Below, piece by piece: positions 8,690 to 17,331 of a stretch of 54,938 nt of DNA; positions within the stretch are counted from its first letter, which is position 1, and each line of letters starts with the position of its first letter. The notes under the pieces are model-generated. The model was given only the letters and a program-made list of their open reading frames with translations, made no database searches and was not told the DNA's origin. A program made the position numbers and the translations under genes. The stretch comes from Fibrobacterota bacterium (GTDB taxonomy: Bacteria > Fibrobacterota > Chitinivibrionia > Chitinivibrionales > Chitinispirillaceae): contig PLTF01000102.1 in assembly GCA_003164335.1 (NCBI GenBank), positions 1 to 54,938 on the forward strand. The letters run 5' to 3'.

Positions 8690-9088
8690 ATTGACATACT
8701 CGTCATTCCGGGGAGCATTTCGCTGGGCACTCTTTAATCGACGGATTCTACCCCCCCAAAAGCACAAAATAAACGTTCAATTAATTTGATTTTTTTTTAT
8801 TATTTTTTTATTAAAAAAATATCTTTGACATCGGTCCAAACAATAGTATATTGTTCTAACACAAAAAGAAGAGCAGTGTTGATAACTTAATGTTCATAAC
8901 CGGTGGAAAAGATGTTGATAATCTGTGTATATAATGAACCAATGCCCCGCACTTCTGATCGGCAAGTTATTAAAGCATTGATTTTATCAGTGTTATATCT
9001 TAATATCGGCTGATTGTCTCCACCACCGCCCATTTGCTCTTCATTTCACGCTTATAATATATTGTTAAGTTGAAAGAATGTTGATAAC
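8690..9088. other. Putative origin of replication (oriC) upstream of dnaA
   Basis: This AT-rich intergenic region contains four DnaA-box-like 9-mers of the form TGTTSATAA (the complement of TTATCAACA): 8877-8885, 8891-8899 (variant TGTTCATAA), 8913-8921 and 9079-9087. A strongly AT-rich run at about 8779-8825 (long T and A tracts) is a good candidate for the unwinding element. The last box ends one base before the dnaA ATG and overlaps the place where a Shine-Dalgarno should be, so DnaA binding there could repress its own expression. No dnaN, gyrB or rpmH lies nearby. Origin function is inferred from boxes, AT content and dnaA adjacency. Confidence 0.65.
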
Positions 9089-10465
9089 ATGTTAAATGCA
9101 AATAATGCCTCGACTGCCGCTTTCCCCTCCCTCTGGCAGGAGTGCCTGAATAAGATATGCCAGAAAATCGGACCTGCAAGCTTCGACACCTGGTTTCGAA
9201 CCACCGATTTCTATATAACCGATGGCCATGCCCATATTCTGGTTCCGAATCAATTCTTTGCCGATTTTATCGAAGAGCATTTCTCGGGCCTGATTGCCGA
9301 AATGCTTACCGAAGCCCAGGTTTCATTCTGCAAAATTTCATTCGTTCCGACCCAGAAGGACTGGAAGATCGTTGAACCAATCTGTACCGATATCCGGGAA
9401 TCCCGGGTTCGGCAGGTCCCGCAGGGAGCTGAATCGCGTCCCCAATTCCATCCCAACTACACCTTCGACCGATTCATTGTCGGCGACAGTAACCGGATGG
9501 CGCATGCTGCGGCACTTGCAGTCGCCGAAGCGCCGGGAAAAACCACATTCAATCCCCTGGTTATTTATGGGGGAACCGGACTCGGTAAAACGCATTTGCT
9601 GCAGGCCATAGGCCATTTTGCCCAGACCGAGGGGACTGCCGATAACGCGGCCTATTTAACAAGTGAAGAGTTCTCGACGCAATACATCAATTACGTTGTC
9701 CATAAAAAAGATTCCTCTTCGTTCTATAAGAAATTCGCGTCTATCGATCTGCTGCTCATCGACGATATCCACTTTTTCAGCGGCAAACCGGGAACACAGA
9801 AGGAGTTCTGCAGAATCTTCAACAAGCTGCTTCTCGAAAGAAAGCAGATTGTGCTTTCCTCCGACCGTCCTCCCGACAAAATCCCGGATATGATGGAACA
9901 TATCATCAGCCGCTTCATGGGCGGTCTCATTGCCGATATCCAGCCGCCGAATCTTGAGACCAGGATTGCCATTATCCGCCAGAAAGCGGAAAATGACGGG
10001 TTATCGCTCCCGGATGAGGTCATTCAATATATTGCGGGCAATATTACCTCTAATGTCCGTGAACTCGAGGGGACCCTGATAAAGCTCATTGCATCCTCTT
10101 CATTTACCGGCAGGGATATTACCCTGGAAGTCGCCCGGGAACTCTGCGGCGACGCTATTTCTGCAAAGAAGGAACGCATCTCCATCAGGCGAATACAGCA
10201 AAAAGTCGCCGATTCCTTTGGAATAAGTGCCAATCAGCTGACGGCACATACCAGGAAACGCGATGTTTCCTTTCCCCGCTCTATAGCCATGTACCTCTGC
10301 AAAAAGCTCACCTCGCAATCTTTGCGCAGCATAGGGTTGGATTTTGGCGGGCGAGACTACTCCACCGTCATTCATTCGTGCAAGAAAATCGACGGTGAAA
10401 TAGCGGCAGATCAGGAGCTTCGCAGGAAAATAGAGGCAATTGAGGCGACGATACTGGCGGGATAG
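9089..10465 (+). CDS. dnaA: Chromosomal replication initiator DnaA (458 aa)
   Basis: AAA+ ATPase that binds DnaA boxes and opens the origin. Domain I occupies residues 1-90 (FPSLWQECLNKICQKIGPASF, with the conserved FDTWFR). Domain III starts with YTFDRFIVGDSNRMAHAAA and carries Walker A GGTGLGKTH (about residue 160; the more common form is GGVGLGKTH), Walker B LLLIDDIHFF (about 218) and sensor segments. Domain IV has the DNA-binding signature FGGRDYSTVIHSCKKI (about 415-430, usually GRDHTTV). Length is normal. There is no good ribosome-binding site because a DnaA box abuts the start codon. The usual downstream partner dnaN is absent; a repeat-rich gap and dxs follow instead. Confidence 0.97.
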   Translation: MLNANNASTAAFPSLWQECLNKICQKIGPASFDTWFRTTDFYITDGHAHILVPNQFFADFIEEHFSGLIAEMLTEAQVSFCKISFVPTQKDWKIVEPICTDIRESRVRQVPQGAESRPQFHPNYTFDRFIVGDSNRMAHAAALAVAEAPGKTTFNPLVIYGGTGLGKTHLLQAIGHFAQTEGTADNAAYLTSEEFSTQYINYVVHKKDSSSFYKKFASIDLLLIDDIHFFSGKPGTQKEFCRIFNKLLLERKQIVLSSDRPPDKIPDMMEHIISRFMGGLIADIQPPNLETRIAIIRQKAENDGLSLPDEVIQYIAGNITSNVRELEGTLIKLIASSSFTGRDITLEVARELCGDAISAKKERISIRRIQQKVADSFGISANQLTAHTRKRDVSFPRSIAMYLCKKLTSQSLRSIGLDFGGRDYSTVIHSCKKIDGEIAADQELRRKIEAIEATILAG

Positions 10466-10473
10466 GAACTGGT

Positions 10474-10544
10474 CTGGTGGGGGGAACCGAGCTTAAGTCA
10501 AATGCCTCTGAGGGGGGAACCTCGCTACGCGGGTTCCCCCTGGC
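10474..10544 (+). repeat. R1 palindromic repeat, copy a (3' of dnaA)
   Basis: Full-form copy: a free arm GGTGGGGGGAACC, a linker with GAGCTTAAGTCAA, then a hairpin with arms GGGGGGAACC and GGTTCCCCC (10511-10541). It lies 8 bases after the dnaA stop. Other copies are at 17301, 26583, 38702, 39163, 48312 and 52797. Confidence 0.75.
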
Positions 10545-10733
10545 ATAAAGCCGCGAAAGCGCGTCTTCAGGCACACCCCTTACCTCACCCCGGCCCAAAG
10601 CGGCCGGACCTCTCCGCCCGGAGAGGTGTTATAAAAGCAAAAAAGTCCAAACATTGAGGCGATGTTTGCCTCTGGCAAACGCCTTCCCCCTCCCGCAACG
10701 CCCTCTTTTAAGGTAGAAAACACATAAACGACA
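10541..10733 (+). repeat. D-family compound hairpin repeat, copy 1
   Basis: A chain of short hairpins that continues from R1a: a GCCGCGAAAGCGCG stem, CTTCAGGCACACCCC, GATGTTTGCCTCTGGCAAAC, CCTTCCCCCTCCCGCAACG and a tail GGTAGAAAACACA. The same series occurs at 17331-17472 and inverted at 17701-17843. It has no coding content. Confidence 0.65.
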
Positions 10734-10744
10734 TCAAATCCTTG

Positions 10745-11256
10745 ATAGACCTCCCCTTTATCCCCCCTATAAGGGGGTGCCGAAGGCGGGGGATCCAGGA
10801 GCGAAATTCAGCAATCTCCCACCTTCCCGAGCAGTAAGCCTTCATTTACGCTTCTATGTGTTTGAATCTTTTGACGTTGCGTTAGCGAGGACAGAGGGTG
10901 TCGGGAGGAGCGATAGCGACCCCGACAGTGTTTCCAGACCAAGGCGTAGCCGCAGGGCTGGAAATACCGGCTCGGCTTCGCCGAGAGCCCGGCGGAGGCG
11001 CGCCGGAGGTCACCCTTCAGGGTGACCTCCGGAACGCCCGGAAGTTGACCTTGATTTTGAATTTGTATTCCGACTCAGCCATCCCAAAAAATGTGAATTT
11101 TCTTCTGCTTTTGGCTTCCGCCTCAGCCATCTACCCGGTTTTCCTGAGATTTCTTGAATAATTTTCGATCCTTGAGGTATCTTTTGATTAATGCCCGGTA
11201 TATCGCCATTGCCTCCTCCGCTGCCTCCATTGCCTGGGAATTAAAGGATTTGCCTC
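10745..11256. other. Non-coding hairpin-rich spacer between dnaA and dxs
   Basis: I see no convincing gene here. The spacer contains a series of self-complementary segments: a CCCCCTATAAGGGGG core near 10764-10778, TTTCCAG...CTGGAAA near 10931-10963, GGCTCGGCTTCGCCGAGAGCC near 10969-10989, and a strong stem GGAGGTCACCC/GGGTGACCTCC at 11006-11031. These look like packed REP-type repeats or a structured transcript. The dxs ribosome-binding site (AAAGGA) lies at the right end. Confidence 0.5.
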
Positions 11257-13143
11257 GTGAATTTTCTTGAAGCCATTCAATCTCCGGACGATCTGCGGAA
11301 GTTTCCTCCCGATGCGCTGCCGCATCTCGCCCGGGAGATCCGGGAATTCATGATCGATGTCGTCAGCACCACCGGAGGCCACCTGGCACCAAGCCTTGGA
11401 ACCGTCGAGCTGACCATCGCGCTGCACTACGCCTACAATACCCCGACCGACAAAATTGTCTGGGATGTCGGGCACCAGGCATATACCCATAAGATCCTGA
11501 CCGGCCGGCGCGACCGGTTTGAAACGCTCCGGCGATATGGCGGCATCAGCGGGTTCCCGCGTATTTCTGAGAGCAACTACGATGCGGTTTCTGCCGGTCA
11601 TGCCTCGACCTCGATCAGCGTTGCGCTTGGCCTGGCCAGGGGACGGGATCTTCTCGGACAAAACCATGCGGTGGTAGCGGTCATCGGCGACGGCGCCATG
11701 AGCGGCGGACTCTCATTCGAAGGCCTCAATAACCTGGGCGCCAGCCGGACAAATTTGACCGTGGTGCTCAACGATAATGAAATGTCGATTTCCCGCAACG
11801 TCGGAGCGCTTTCCCGGTACCTGACGCGGGTCATTACCGACAAACGGTATTATAAAATAAAATCCGAAATCTGGGACATGCTCGGCAAGCTTCCCAATGT
11901 GGGGAAAAGTATTCGCAGCCTCGTCCATGGCGTCGATGATTCCCTCAAGCACCTGCTCATCCCGGGGAAATTTTTCCAGGATCTGGGCCTCCGGTATCTC
12001 GGGCCAGTTGACGGGCACGATATCGGTGCCATGCTTGAGATTTTCAATTCGGTCAAGAAGTTTTCAAACGAACCGGTACTCGTCCACATTATTACCAAAA
12101 AGGGCAAGGGATATCGGTTCGCCGAAGAGAATGCGACCAAGTTTCACGGGGTCGGCAGCTTTTCAAAGACCACCGGCGAAATAATCGTTCCCAAAGGGAA
12201 GACACCCTCCTATTCGGAAATATTCGGATCGACGCTCAGCGAAATAGCCGCAACCCGTCCCGAGGTGGTCGCCATTACTGCGGCAATGCGCGATGGAACC
12301 GGCCTTGCGAAATTCAGCAAGGAATTCCCGGACCGGTTTTTCGATGTCGGCATCGCCGAATCGCATGCGGTTACCTTTGCGGCCGGGCTGGCACTCAAAG
12401 GACTTCGACCGGTCGTGGCGCTCTATTCAACCTTTCTGCAACGCACGTTCGATCAAATACTGCACGATGTTGCGCTCGACGGCCTTCCGGTTGTCTTCTG
12501 CATCGACCGGGCCGGACTGGTCGGCGACGATGGCCCGACGCATCATGGCGCCTTCGACCTCTCGTTCCTCAGAATAATTCCCGGTGCACTCATCATGGCA
12601 CCGCGGGACGAGGAGCAGTTCCGCAAAATGCTCTTTACCGCTCTCTCGTACGATAAGGGTCCGAGTTTTATCCGCTACCCGCGCGGAAGCGGAACCGGTG
12701 CCTCGCTCACGAGTCCCCTGAAAGCGCTGCCGATAGGAACGTCGGAGGACCTTGTAAAGGGAGAAAATGTTGCCCTTTTGGCCGCGGGAGATTTCGTGCA
12801 ACTCGCGCTCCGCGCTCGGGAATTTCTCGTCGAGAAGGGAATTAATCCTGCGGTTATCGATCCCCGGTTTATAAAGCCGCTCGATGAACACCGCTTTTCT
12901 ACCCTGTGGAATGAGTTCCCCTTCATTGTCACGCTCGAAAATAATACGATTGAGGGCGGGTTCGGATCCGCCCTGCTGTCCCTTGCCGCGGAGAGCGGCG
13001 CGAAGCGGTTCCCTCGATTTCTCCGGCTCGGGTTGCCCGACCGTTTCATCCAGCACGGCGATCTGCCCCATCTTCTTTCGGACCTCAGGCTCGATCCGGC
13101 TTCGCTCGCCGACAGGATCGGGAATTTCGTCCGCGGCGAATAA
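11257..13143 (+). CDS. dxs: 1-deoxy-D-xylulose-5-phosphate synthase (628 aa)
   Basis: Thiamine-diphosphate enzyme that condenses pyruvate and glyceraldehyde 3-phosphate, the first step of the DXP isoprenoid pathway. Family landmarks are TTGGHLAPSLGTVELT with KIVWDVGHQAYTHKILTGR (residues 45-90), the ThDP-binding GDGAMSGGLSFEGLNN ending in the NDN motif (about 147-170), the transketolase-type GLVGDDGPTHHGAFD (about 425) and a C-terminal transketolase domain. Length is typical. The start is GTG 11257, with AAAGGA nine bases upstream, and it gives the usual DXS N-terminus. The gene stands alone after the repeat-rich spacer and converges on a flagellin gene. Confidence 0.96.
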   Translation: MNFLEAIQSPDDLRKFPPDALPHLAREIREFMIDVVSTTGGHLAPSLGTVELTIALHYAYNTPTDKIVWDVGHQAYTHKILTGRRDRFETLRRYGGISGFPRISESNYDAVSAGHASTSISVALGLARGRDLLGQNHAVVAVIGDGAMSGGLSFEGLNNLGASRTNLTVVLNDNEMSISRNVGALSRYLTRVITDKRYYKIKSEIWDMLGKLPNVGKSIRSLVHGVDDSLKHLLIPGKFFQDLGLRYLGPVDGHDIGAMLEIFNSVKKFSNEPVLVHIITKKGKGYRFAEENATKFHGVGSFSKTTGEIIVPKGKTPSYSEIFGSTLSEIAATRPEVVAITAAMRDGTGLAKFSKEFPDRFFDVGIAESHAVTFAAGLALKGLRPVVALYSTFLQRTFDQILHDVALDGLPVVFCIDRAGLVGDDGPTHHGAFDLSFLRIIPGALIMAPRDEEQFRKMLFTALSYDKGPSFIRYPRGSGTGASLTSPLKALPIGTSEDLVKGENVALLAAGDFVQLALRAREFLVEKGINPAVIDPRFIKPLDEHRFSTLWNEFPFIVTLENNTIEGGFGSALLSLAAESGAKRFPRFLRLGLPDRFIQHGDLPHLLSDLRLDPASLADRIGNFVRGE

Positions 13144-13156
13144 CCCGCTCCCCTGC

Positions 13157-13175
13157 TCCGGCGCCGCACGCCGGA
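13157..13175. terminator. Terminator-like hairpin between dxs and flagellin
   Basis: A perfect 7-bp stem TCCGGCG/CGCCGGA with a 5-base loop lies between the convergent stops of dxs and a flagellin gene. Uridine tracts are weak on both sides, so this would be a modest bidirectional terminator. Confidence 0.45.
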
Positions 13176-13180
13176 CCCTC

Positions 13181-14008
13181 CTATATATTTTGCAATAGCG
13201 TACTTGTCAATGAAAGCCGGCTGGTATTCGCCTGGGCCAGGAGCGACAGCGCCGACTGCTGGCAGATGCTCTGCGCGCTCAGCGTCGTCAGGGCGGTGCC
13301 TTGGTTGACATCCTGTACATTGGAAATGGCCTGGTCGTACGTCGACAGGTTCTCCGATACGAGCGAGCTCTGATCGTTGAGGATGGCGATAAAATTCGAG
13401 GTTTTTGCCAAATAGGAGGTCGCACTTTGAATCTGGCCATTGAGGGCCGCGGTTTCGGTCGCCTGGTCCGAAACACCGAGTGTCAAACCCGAAACATCGG
13501 CAATATCGGTCGAATCGTATGAAATTTCAAACTGCTGGCTCGGGTCGTTGGGATCCACCATGGCGCCCCAGAGCGCGGCTCCGCCGTTGGCGGTAATCAC
13601 CTGCTGACCGTTATAATCGGTCGTGTTGATGACGGATTCTACCTGATTCTGGAGACTCTGGAATTGATCGGCATCGGCCGACTTCTGAGCCGCGGTTGTG
13701 CCGGCGGCGTAATACGAGGTCAGCAGATTCTGCATGCTGTTCAGGTCCTCGGATACGGTGGTCCCGGCCGCCTGGGCAACCTGCAAAAGCGATGAGCCGT
13801 CCACCAGGTCGCTTTGAATCTGGGTCAAGCCATTGACCTCCGATTGCATACAGTTAATCTGGGCATAGTCGGCGGCATTGTCGTTTGGCCCATTTATGCG
13901 GTGCCCGCTGGCAATAGACTCAATGGTGCTGTTCATGGCACTCTGGTTGGTCTGGTAAAATTGAGCAATTCCCAATGCCGTGGTCTCTAGCGTGACATTC
14001 GCCGACAT
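13181..14008 (-). CDS. Flagellin family protein, second copy (275 aa)
   Basis: Filament subunit candidate. The N-terminal helix (TALGIAQFYQTNQSAMNSTI, then SIASGHRINGPNDNAADYAQ) is a divergent form of the flagellin D0/D1 pattern SSGLRINSAxDDAAG, and the C-terminus (QQSALSLLAQANTSRLSLTS) fits flagellin D0. The middle is short, as in compact flagellins. ATG 14008 follows AGGGGAGG with good spacing; a longer frame starting at 14086 would lack this. It lies 398 bases downstream of another flagellin gene in the same orientation, with a hairpin terminator and a MITE2 copy between them, so it probably has its own promoter, which I could not identify. Confidence 0.85.
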   Translation of the reverse strand: MSANVTLETTALGIAQFYQTNQSAMNSTIESIASGHRINGPNDNAADYAQINCMQSEVNGLTQIQSDLVDGSSLLQVAQAAGTTVSEDLNSMQNLLTSYYAAGTTAAQKSADADQFQSLQNQVESVINTTDYNGQQVITANGGAALWGAMVDPNDPSQQFEISYDSTDIADVSGLTLGVSDQATETAALNGQIQSATSYLAKTSNFIAILNDQSSLVSENLSTYDQAISNVQDVNQGTALTTLSAQSICQQSALSLLAQANTSRLSLTSTLLQNI

Positions 14009-14139
14009 ACGCACCTCCCCTGTGTTTTTTAGTCCATCCCTGTGCCGAAACGCCTGCCGAGCTTCCCCAAGCCGCAGGCACGACAACGATTGCCTCTTGA
14101 TTTACATTGGAATTCTCCCGTTGAGGTTCACGCTTAATC

Positions 14140-14273
14140 TTGCTAATCGGTTCATACGTGTAGTACCGACCGTTCGCCCTGTCGAAGGGCGAGCAGCAAT
14201 TCCGCACCGTTCATGGTTCGACAGGCTCACCACGAATGGGTAGATGTAACCCAACGTATGAACTGCATAGTAA
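14140..14273. repeat. MITE2 copy a
   Basis: Diverged inverted ends (TGCTAATCGGTTCATACG at the left, CGTATGAACTGCATAGTAA at the right) surround a core with GTTCGCCCTGTCGAAGGGCGAGC and GTTCATGGTTCGACAGGC. The same design occurs at 17956-18102 and, minus its left end, at 52275-52381. It lies between the two flagellin genes. Confidence 0.7.
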
Positions 14274-14353
14274 GCCCGGCAAAATGCCGTTTACGTAATT
14301 CCATCTCTTATCTCCTGACCCGCTCGCCGTTCAGATGCGCGTGCGGAATAACC

Positions 14354-14381
14354 GGGGAGGGCGATAGTTCGCCCTCCCCGC
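14354..14381 (-). terminator. Hairpin terminator after the first flagellin gene
   Basis: A strong GC-rich hairpin with arms GGGGAGGGCGA and TTCGCCCTCCCC and a 3-base loop lies 25 bases beyond the flagellin stop codon on the minus strand. There is no long T tract. Confidence 0.55.
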
Positions 14382-14406
14382 GGGAGGAGTGTCAGCACAA
14401 CTATGT

Positions 14407-15186
14407 TTAGTTGAAGAGTTTTGCTATTGCGGACTGCGAACTATTGGCCTGGGACATCATGGAAACGATGGCCTCCTGCTGTACCTCGAGACTGGTAAGA
14501 TTTGCCATATCCTCGGCCTGGTTGTCGTCGGTAAGTGCCGAAATCGTGGCCTGGTCGGCGGATGTTGCAGTATTGCTGAGCGATATTGCAGTGTTGATTT
14601 CGTTTGAATACGAACCCATGTCGGCAATATACGTCTGGCAATTGTTGATTTCATTCTGAATATCCGACGTGGTAGCGGTCGCGATATTACTGATAGAAGC
14701 GGTAGAACCGATCGCCGAAGCGGTGACGGCAATGGTGCCGCCATTGGTATTGGAAGTGGCGGTTTCCAGGGTCGATGTTGAATAAACAGAGGTTCCGTTG
14801 TACGTGCCGTTACTTATGGTATTGGCTATCTGGGAGACGATGGCGCTATATTGCGCAGCCAGGGACGACTGCTGCGTCGTATCCGTTGTCGCCGCATAGG
14901 ATGTGGCCAGGTTTTGCAGCTGCGTGAAGTCCGAGGCGATATCGTTGCCGACCTGGGTGGCGTAGGTAACCATGCCTGCCGCGCTCTGAAGATTCTGGCT
15001 GACCTCCTGGTTTGCGGAGACATCGCTGTTCAGGGCCGATGACTTCACGTACGCGGCAAAGTCGTCGCTCGGGTTCGTAACCCTTTTTCCCGAAGCGATC
15101 TGGCTCTCAAGCTTGGTTGTCTGCGCGCCGTTGGTCGAGTACAATTGGGACAGCACCGACGCAATAGATGTGTTGGTATTGATCAT
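14407..15186 (-). CDS. Flagellin family protein, first copy (259 aa)
   Basis: Filament subunit candidate. It begins MINTNTSIASVLSQLYSTNG and continues QIASGKRVTNPSDDFAAY, a recognisable though divergent flagellin D0/D1 start; the C-terminus (QQEAIVSMMSQANSSQSAIAKLF) matches the flagellin end. The central part is Ser/Thr-rich (SNTNGGTIAVTASAIGSTAS) and would be surface-exposed, giving many possible O-glycosylation sites. AGGGAGG precedes the ATG by 4-5 bases, and a well-formed sigma-28-like promoter lies about 110-137 bases upstream. An OGT-like glycosyltransferase gene is divergently oriented next to it. The two flagellins differ considerably, so they are not a recent duplication. Confidence 0.88.
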   Translation of the reverse strand: MINTNTSIASVLSQLYSTNGAQTTKLESQIASGKRVTNPSDDFAAYVKSSALNSDVSANQEVSQNLQSAAGMVTYATQVGNDIASDFTQLQNLATSYAATTDTTQQSSLAAQYSAIVSQIANTISNGTYNGTSVYSTSTLETATSNTNGGTIAVTASAIGSTASISNIATATTSDIQNEINNCQTYIADMGSYSNEINTAISLSNTATSADQATISALTDDNQAEDMANLTSLEVQQEAIVSMMSQANSSQSAIAKLFN

Positions 15187-15296
15187 ACAGCCTCCCTTGT
15201 GTGATTTTTGACATCCTTGTCACGCGGCCAGAGCTTCCCGGTCCTGCCCGGTGACATTCGGGTTTTGAAGGTTGTGCGCCTCATCCCCTACATACA

Positions 15297-15323
15297 ATAT
15301 CGACTCAATTCGGAAATACTTTA
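15297..15323 (-). promoter_or_regulatory. Sigma-28 (FliA)-like promoter for flagellin
   Basis: On the minus strand, TAAA (plus 15320-15323), an exact 15-base spacer, then GTCGATAT (plus 15297-15304). The consensus is TAAA-N15-GCCGATAA; the -35 is perfect and the -10 matches six of eight. It reads towards the flagellin gene starting at 15186. Confidence 0.7.
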
Positions 15324-15460
15324 GCGTTATTTCTTTCAACGCTTTTCCTGAGGCCTGAAGTCTGAAGCCTGAAGCCTTCTTCTATTGTTACTTTAATAGA
15401 AGAGAGATATAATCATCATTCCGACGTATCCAGATTCTCTTTTACCGAAGGACGGCATCC

Positions 15461-17293
15461 ATGGATAGCTCAGCAGTCGGCACCGTATCCAAAACAAGCG
15501 CTTCGCGCCCCCGGCAGGAGACACCCGATCCCGCTGCCATTGCCTTTTCGCGTCGCCAGTGGCTCAACTTTTTTATCCGCGGAAATTATGTAAAACTCTC
15601 CGATGAATTTATCCGGGTCCTGAACCATTTCCGGTCTTTCATCTATTTCAACCTTTCGTCTGAAAAAAGAGCCTTTATCAATGATTTCGTGGAGAATTTC
15701 CTTTATTTCTTCTGCCACCCCGATTTCAAGATTCCCCCGAGTCATATCGAGGCCTTCATTGCACTGCAACCGGTAATCGGCAATGTCGTCGCCCTGTCCG
15801 ATTACGGAACGACAACGCCGTGGGTGCTGAGACTTTCGCAAAACAACAAAAATCTTTTCAAGCTGCTCGTATTGCACAATGTCCGCACCGAGGTAGCCAT
15901 AGATCCGGCGCTCTATTTCGAGCTCGCGCCGCCGTTTGCCTCACGGTGGTGGTGTTACTACTGGGTATCGGCCGCAGCCTTCTGCAGAAAGGAGACGCAC
16001 GATAATATCCGTCATCACCTGAAAAAGCTCAATGACCGGTTCAGACTCATCGGCAATAATTCGCGGCTGAGCTATTTCCCGGTAACCTATGTAGCGCCGG
16101 AGTGCGAACGGATCGCCAAGGAACGCCTTAATACCCTGGTCGCAGGCGCATTTGCCAATGTGGCAATCCGGAACACGCCCGCACGGAAAAAAATCGCCCT
16201 GATATCGGGCCGATGGTACCGCAATGCGGTCTACACCAGTTTAGCACCGCTTGTCCGGTCCCTCGCCGGATACTATGAAGTGACGCTCGTCCATTTCGGG
16301 ACTCATGAGCGGGAAATCCAGGACCGGGAGATGTTCGAACGGGTCATCACCATTCTGATGAAAAATCACCAGATGGATTTGTCTCCGCTTCAGGATAACG
16401 AATTTTCCGCGGCCATCTATCCGGACATCGGCCTGAATGCGGAGAGCATCTACCTGAGTAACATCCGGCTCGCCCCGATACAGGCCGTCATGTATGGCCA
16501 CCCGACCAGCACCTGGGGCTCGAAAATCGACTACTTTCTTGGCGGGCGGGAGGTCGAGGACGCCGGAAAAGCGGGCGAAAACTACAGCGAACGGCTGGTC
16601 CTCATTCCCGGCATGGGAGTGTATCCGGTCTATCCGGACGAATTCACCGTTCCGGACGTGCCGCCGCAGGAAGAGCCCTTTTATGTCAATTGCGGCTGGA
16701 CCGCCCAGAAGGTCTCGTATCCCCTTCTCGACGCCCTCCGCGAAGTGCTGGCCAGGGCGGAGAAAATGGTAATATTCAGGATTTTCCCCGGCCGTGCCCT
16801 TACCGATAACAACGGCTTTATTCCTTTCGTGAAGGACATCCATTCCCAGCTCGGAGCGGAGCATGTCCAGGTCTTCCCAAACTTTTCACGCATGCAATAC
16901 TTTACCGAACTGTGCAGGGGCGCCATTTCACTGGACTCCTATCCCTTCGGCGGATTCAACACGGTGATCGATGCCCTGCACTGCAGAAAACCCATGGTGG
17001 TATGGAAGGGAGACCGCGCCTTCAACCGGTTCGGCGCGGCAACGCTTGAAATAGTCGGGCTGCCGGAGCTCATAGCGTGCAACCGGCAGGAGTATATCGA
17101 CCTTACCGTCAGGCTCATCAATGACGATGGGTTCCGCAGGGCAATGCGGGAACGGGTCGGGGCAATCGATTTGAAAGGGTCCTTTGCAAAGCATGAGGAT
17201 CCGGGATATTATAGAAAGGCAATCGATTATCTCATAGAAAATAATGATCGATTGAAGAGTGAATCTTCGAAAGAGCCTATTATTATAGACTAG
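15461..17293 (+). CDS. OGT/SPINDLY-type O-glycosyltransferase, probable flagellin glycosyltransferase (610 aa)
   Basis: The C-terminal half is the GT41 (O-GlcNAc transferase) catalytic region: KIALISGRWYRNAVYTSLAP (about residue 245), YGHPTSTWGSKIDYFLGG (about 344-361) and DSYPFGGFNTVIDALHC followed by PMVVWKGDRAFNRFGAATLE (about 490-530). These form the nucleotide-sugar site in OGT. The N-terminal 230 residues are helical and poorly conserved, without clear TPR repeats. Bacterial SPINDLY-like enzymes commonly modify flagellin serines or threonines. The adjacent flagellin genes make this the likely target, but that is inference from neighbourhood. GAAGGA precedes the ATG. The gene ends directly before an R1 repeat. 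Confidence 0.82.
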   Translation: MDSSAVGTVSKTSASRPRQETPDPAAIAFSRRQWLNFFIRGNYVKLSDEFIRVLNHFRSFIYFNLSSEKRAFINDFVENFLYFFCHPDFKIPPSHIEAFIALQPVIGNVVALSDYGTTTPWVLRLSQNNKNLFKLLVLHNVRTEVAIDPALYFELAPPFASRWWCYYWVSAAAFCRKETHDNIRHHLKKLNDRFRLIGNNSRLSYFPVTYVAPECERIAKERLNTLVAGAFANVAIRNTPARKKIALISGRWYRNAVYTSLAPLVRSLAGYYEVTLVHFGTHEREIQDREMFERVITILMKNHQMDLSPLQDNEFSAAIYPDIGLNAESIYLSNIRLAPIQAVMYGHPTSTWGSKIDYFLGGREVEDAGKAGENYSERLVLIPGMGVYPVYPDEFTVPDVPPQEEPFYVNCGWTAQKVSYPLLDALREVLARAEKMVIFRIFPGRALTDNNGFIPFVKDIHSQLGAEHVQVFPNFSRMQYFTELCRGAISLDSYPFGGFNTVIDALHCRKPMVVWKGDRAFNRFGAATLEIVGLPELIACNRQEYIDLTVRLINDDGFRRAMRERVGAIDLKGSFAKHEDPGYYRKAIDYLIENNDRLKSESSKEPIIID

Positions 17294-17300
17294 CCTTTTT

Positions 17301-17331
17301 GGTGGGGGAACCGCCTGCGGCGGTTCCCCCT
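17301..17331 (+). repeat. R1 palindromic repeat, copy b (3' of OGT gene)
   Basis: A perfect 12-bp stem GGGGGAACCGCC/GGCGGTTCCCCC with a TGC loop (17304-17330) lies 10 bases after the glycosyltransferase stop. It could act as a terminator hairpin. It continues directly into a D-family repeat. Confidence 0.75.

Noticed and set aside
10777-11161. Short plus-strand frames in the dnaA-dxs spacer
   Set aside because: They run through hairpins and repeats, have no ribosome-binding site and no domain.
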